A stretch of DNA of 64,000 nt. It comes from Hybos culiciformis (Eukaryota; Arthropoda; Insecta; Diptera; Hybotidae). Below, one piece after another: positions 60,646 to 64,000 of the stretch. Positions within the stretch are counted from its first letter, which is position 1. Each line of letters starts with the position of its first letter. The stretch spans positions 26,565,090 to 26,629,089 of the forward strand of contig OZ023274.1 of the NCBI GenBank assembly GCA_964007475.1, given 5' to 3'. The translations under genes were made by a program, and so were the position numbers. Under the pieces are notes generated by a model, which saw nothing but the letters and a program-made list of their open reading frames with translations, had not been told where the DNA came from and did not search any database.

Positions 60646-61438
60646 GGGTGGAAGCTCCTATGCTCGGCCGGGTCCAATGGTCGGCCAGCTTCGCTTTAAA
60701 TTTAAAAAATAAGGTTTAGGGCGCCAAAATTATTATTATTATTTTTTTAAAACAAAATTTGATCTACTCCCCTCCTATTTGAAAATTCTCCAATACATAG
60801 CTATCCATTAAACCTTAAAAAAAAATATTCTCATTTCAACATTTGGTTTCATCGCGTAAAAACACGTATTACTTATTTTTTTTGTTAAGGTTTTGTCAGC
60901 AGGAAATAGGGATTAACGGAATAAATATATAAGTTTCAGAGGTAAGTGAAATTTATTATTAAAATTAAGACTTATGAGTAATCGAAAATTTAATAAAATA
61001 ATATAATTTTTTATTTTGGATAATAAAGAATAATAATTGAAATTAATGGCCGACTTTGGGAACCACAATCTTAATGTCGGCCACCCCGGCCGACTTTAGG
61101 AACATAGAATTTTTTTGTTTTTTTTTAATTTTTAATGCAAAATGATAGTTTGACTTATATTATTTCTGTATTTGTTTAAAATATACCGTTTACTTAATTC
61201 GTTCCTCAATTCGGCCGGGGGTTTTTGATTTACTACTTCGGTGGCCGGTCTTAGGATCATTTAAAATTATAATGATCCTAAAGTCGGCCATCTAAATCTT
61301 AAATACAAAATGCAATAAATTAAAGCTATTTTTTAAAAATTTTGCTAAATGAGTGTTAAATATTTTATACTTTATATTTATTTATTGATTTTTTAGAAAA
61401 AGTATTAAAATTTTATCGAATTATTGTACAAATAAGGC

Positions 61439-63715
61439 ATGAGTCGACCACTGAAAAAATATGATCCCGAATTGCTTGAAAAAGCTTTAGAAGACATTAT
61501 TGAACTTGGTATTCCAATACGACAAGCTGCTGCCAAATACAAATTGCCTAGGTCTACATTGCAAGACCGCGTTAAGGGAAATAATAAGAAAATGGGACCG
61601 AAAACAATTCTAACGCCTGAAGAAGAGATACTAATTGTAGAATGGGCTCAAAATAATGCAAAATGTGGTTTCCCATTGAAAATAAGCGACCTTTTTAACA
61701 CCGTTCAAAACATTATCAAGTCAGATAAAAGAAAATCGCCCTTTACTAATGATCGTCCTGGGCGCAAATGGTATAAATGTTTTATGACCAGACACCCAGA
61801 GCTATCGTTAAGAACTGCCGAAACAGTAAGCAAAGGACGAGCTATTGTCACAGTGGAATTTATTGAAAAATGGTTTTCAGATTTGAACACTTACTTGAAA
61901 ATAAATAATTGGAAAGATGTGATGAGTGATCCGCGGAGAATATTTAACGGTGACGAAACATCCTTTTCAATGTGTACGAAATCTGGAAAAGTTTTAGCAC
62001 CAAGAGGGTGGCAAAATGTTTATTGTGTCCAATTAGGCAATGAAAAGGAAACCTTAACAGTTTTGATAACTTTTAGTGCAGCAGGAGAAATTTGTCCACC
62101 AATGGTTGTATTTCCATATAAAAGGATGCCTAAATCAATCGCAGATTCCGTTAAAAAAGGTTGGATTATTGGCAATAGTGAAAGTGGCTGGATGAGGTCT
62201 GAAACATTTTATGAGTACATTGCCAATTGTTTCAATGAATGGGTAACTGAAAACAACATTCCACGTCCAGTTATTTTATTCGTAGACGGCCACAAATCAC
62301 ATTTAACAATGGAGTTAAGCCAGTTTTGCCATGATAATCAAATAATTTTATATTGTTTGCCACCCAATACAACGCATATAATGCAACCAGCGGACGTTAG
62401 TGTGTTCAAACCTTTAAAATCAGAGTGGAAAAAAACTGTTCATGAATTCCAACAATCCAATCGAAACGTACCTATCACAAAAAGCAACTTTTGTAAACTT
62501 CTTGAAACTGTTTTATACAATAAAAGCGATTCTCTTCCAAAAACAATTATTAATGGTTTCCGAAAAAGCGGTTTATATCCTTTTAATGTTTCTGCAATTG
62601 ACGTTTCTCAATGTATACAAAATACAAGTGAAAACTTAACAAAAAATATAATAAAGAGACCTGTAAATGATTTTGCAATTGCCAAAGAAGTGATTGAAGA
62701 AATTTTAGTAGATAATTGCAAGGATCTCAGTGTTGATAATTTATTAAACATAATTTCAAATAAAATTAATGAATATGGTCATGATGAATTTATATCTAGT
62801 AGTTCCAAAGAAAATTTGGATTATAATCATAATACTCAATCAATAAAACTAAATGACCATGAGAAAAACTTATCCGCAATTAACTTAGATGTAATTTATT
62901 CAACACAAATACAAAATTCCTTAATTTAAACTACTATATACATATTTTGAATTTTAGCTTGAGGAATATATCACAGATTTATTGAAGACACCCGTAGTTT
63001 CTTGTGCAAATTCAGATTTTTCAGAAAAAAATGAAAATCAAAAACAAAGTGAAACACCGAAATCTTCTAAAATTGAAAAAAACATTTATGATGACAAAAT
63101 AAGGACTGACGACGCTGAGGAAACTCCTATATTCGAAGGCCCAGAAGATTTCGTCAGTAATGTAATGATTCTTGAAGATGTTATAATAAAAACGCCAGAT
63201 ATTGTGGTAAGAAACTTTATACTTCGGATAAATTCGTTAATAATAACTTTTTTTTTAACATTTTTTAGGTTTCATCGCCTAAAACTCCTTCGAATTCTAA
63301 ATTATTAACATTCAAGAGTCATCTATTCTATCCCAAACCAATTAGAAGTGAAAGAAGACGAAAAAAAAATCCTTTACCATCAGCGGTTTCGTCAGAAAAA
63401 TGGAGAGAACATTTTAATTTAATTGAAAAAGAAAGAAATTACAAAATAGAACAAATTAAAAAAAGAAAAGAAGATCGAGAGTTAAAGAAAAACTTGAGGA
63501 AACCGAGACGAACCAATAAAACAAATCGAACGTTATGCGGGCAATGCAATGAAGAAATTATTAGTGATATAGAAGTTGAAGAGCTCATGGGATTAGGATG
63601 TGATGAATGTCATGAATGGTTCCATTTGAAATGCACTCCATTAGAAAATATTCCTTTTGATGAAGTTAAACATGAATATTTCGCCTGCGGGCAATGTGAT
63701 GAAAAAACTACCTAA
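61439..63715 (+). CDS. Pogo/Tigger-like DDE transposase with C-terminal PHD finger, three exons, 715 aa
   Basis: Exons 61439-62890, 62958-63206 and 63269-63715, both introns in phase 0 with GT-AG ends. Residues 8-48 are a psq-type helix-turn-helix (IRQAAAKYKLPRSTLQDRV). Residues about 58-135 are a CENP-B/Tc5-type DNA-binding domain (RPGRKWYKCFMTRHPELSLR). The DDE_1 catalytic domain follows with Asp172 (FNGDETSF), Asp283 (FVDGHKSH) and Asp319 (MQPADVSVFKPLK), a DD35D arrangement. After an acidic linker and a basic Lys/Arg-rich segment comes a C4HC3 PHD finger from Cys657 (CGQC, GCDECHEWFHLKC, YFACGQC). No stop or frameshift was seen and all key residues are present, so it looks potentially active. 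If the first donor is not used, translation stops at 62929 and yields 496 aa without the PHD finger. Confidence 0.92.
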
Positions 63716-63813
63716 ATACTTAAAGTACAAATTCCTATTTTATTATTTTTATTGAACATGTCTTATATTTTATGAAAAGATGTTAAGTTCCTTATAAAAT
63801 TTATATTTTTATT

Positions 63814-63831
63814 AATAAACATATGAATAAA
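63814..63831 (+). terminator. Poly(A) signals after the transposase gene
   Basis: Two AATAAA hexamers (63814-63819 and 63826-63831) lie about 100 bases after the stop codon. Confidence 0.45.
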
Positions 63832-64000
63832 GTTTATTTATACAAAAATTATTACTATTTTATTTGTGGCCGAGCATAGGAACAATAATGGCCAGTTTTA
63901 GGAACTTCACAGGCCGACTATAGGCAAATCAGCGATTTTTTATTTAATTAATTGTAAATCAAAAAATAATAAAGATTTATAATAACAATTTAATTTTTAT

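Larger units (their letters stand above)
60646..64000 (+). mobile_element. Pogo/Tigger-like transposon (right end not found in window)
   Basis: It begins GGGTGGAAGCTCCTATGCTC after a TA dinucleotide (60644-60645), the target site used by pogo elements. GGCCGACTTTAGGAAC-like motifs recur near the left end and again around 63866-63925 (GTGGCCGAGCATAGGAACAA, TGGCCAGTTTTAGGAAC, GGCCGACTATAGG). A reverse-complement match to the first 24 bases is not present by 64000, so the right terminus is outside the window or lost. The element carries the transposase gene at 61439-63715. Confidence 0.8.

Noticed and set aside
61705..61890. Minus-strand frame inside the transposase
   Set aside because: Shadow of the transposase coding exon.

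Overview
The window is AT-rich eukaryotic DNA with long poly(A)/poly(T) tracts, short-exon genes with GT-AG introns, one 200-N assembly gap and many DNA transposons. The genes and transposon families point to an insect, perhaps a dipteran; the exact species cannot be read from the sequence. Host coding sequence is sparse. Nearly all of the other short open frames are chance frames in AT-rich DNA.

Layout. At the left edge two genes for predicted secreted proteins are divergently arranged: a partial first exon on the minus strand (1-170, running off the window) and a four-exon plus-strand gene (2635-4110, 403 aa) that I do not recognise by name. A four-exon minus-strand gene spans 11599-24728, with a 12 kb first intron; it encodes a 221-aa tail-anchored protein of unknown function. 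A first exon that starts almost the same way (MAVPLYIP against MAVPFYVP) lies 20 kb away on the opposite strand at 44543-44747. The ADP-dependent glucokinase gene (ADPGK, four coding exons, 505 aa) occupies 49818-53355 on the minus strand. A probable first coding exon of another gene starts at 59018 on the plus strand and leaves the window to the right.

Mobile DNA. The right half is a transposon-rich region in which many insertions can be delimited by target-site duplications (TSDs): a 183-bp TA-flanked palindromic MITE (43007-43189), an 897-bp non-autonomous hAT (43207-44103), a 1.55-kb foldback element with 21-bp subterminal repeats and a captured helix-turn-helix frame (45603-47153) that itself holds a nested 217-bp MITE, two inverted Harbinger-type MITEs (53896-54284 and 54616-55011), a TA-flanked MITE (55928-56243), and two members (693 bp and 96 bp) of a foldback family with perfect 9-bp TSDs (57848-58540 and 58582-58677). 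At the right edge is an apparently intact pogo/Tigger-like transposon (from 60646) whose 715-aa transposase, in three exons, ends in a PHD finger. A dead Jockey/CR1-group LINE fragment lies at 32633-34205.

The items most worth a second look are the foldback elements with GGCGC ends (one with mirrored copies of a transposase-like N-terminus in both arms), the 35-bp tip-to-tip relic of the 217-bp MITE family, the intact pogo-PHD gene, and the unnamed tail-anchored protein with its inverted paralogous first exon. The intergenic and intronic remainder is AT-rich sequence in which I see only microsatellites and weak relics.
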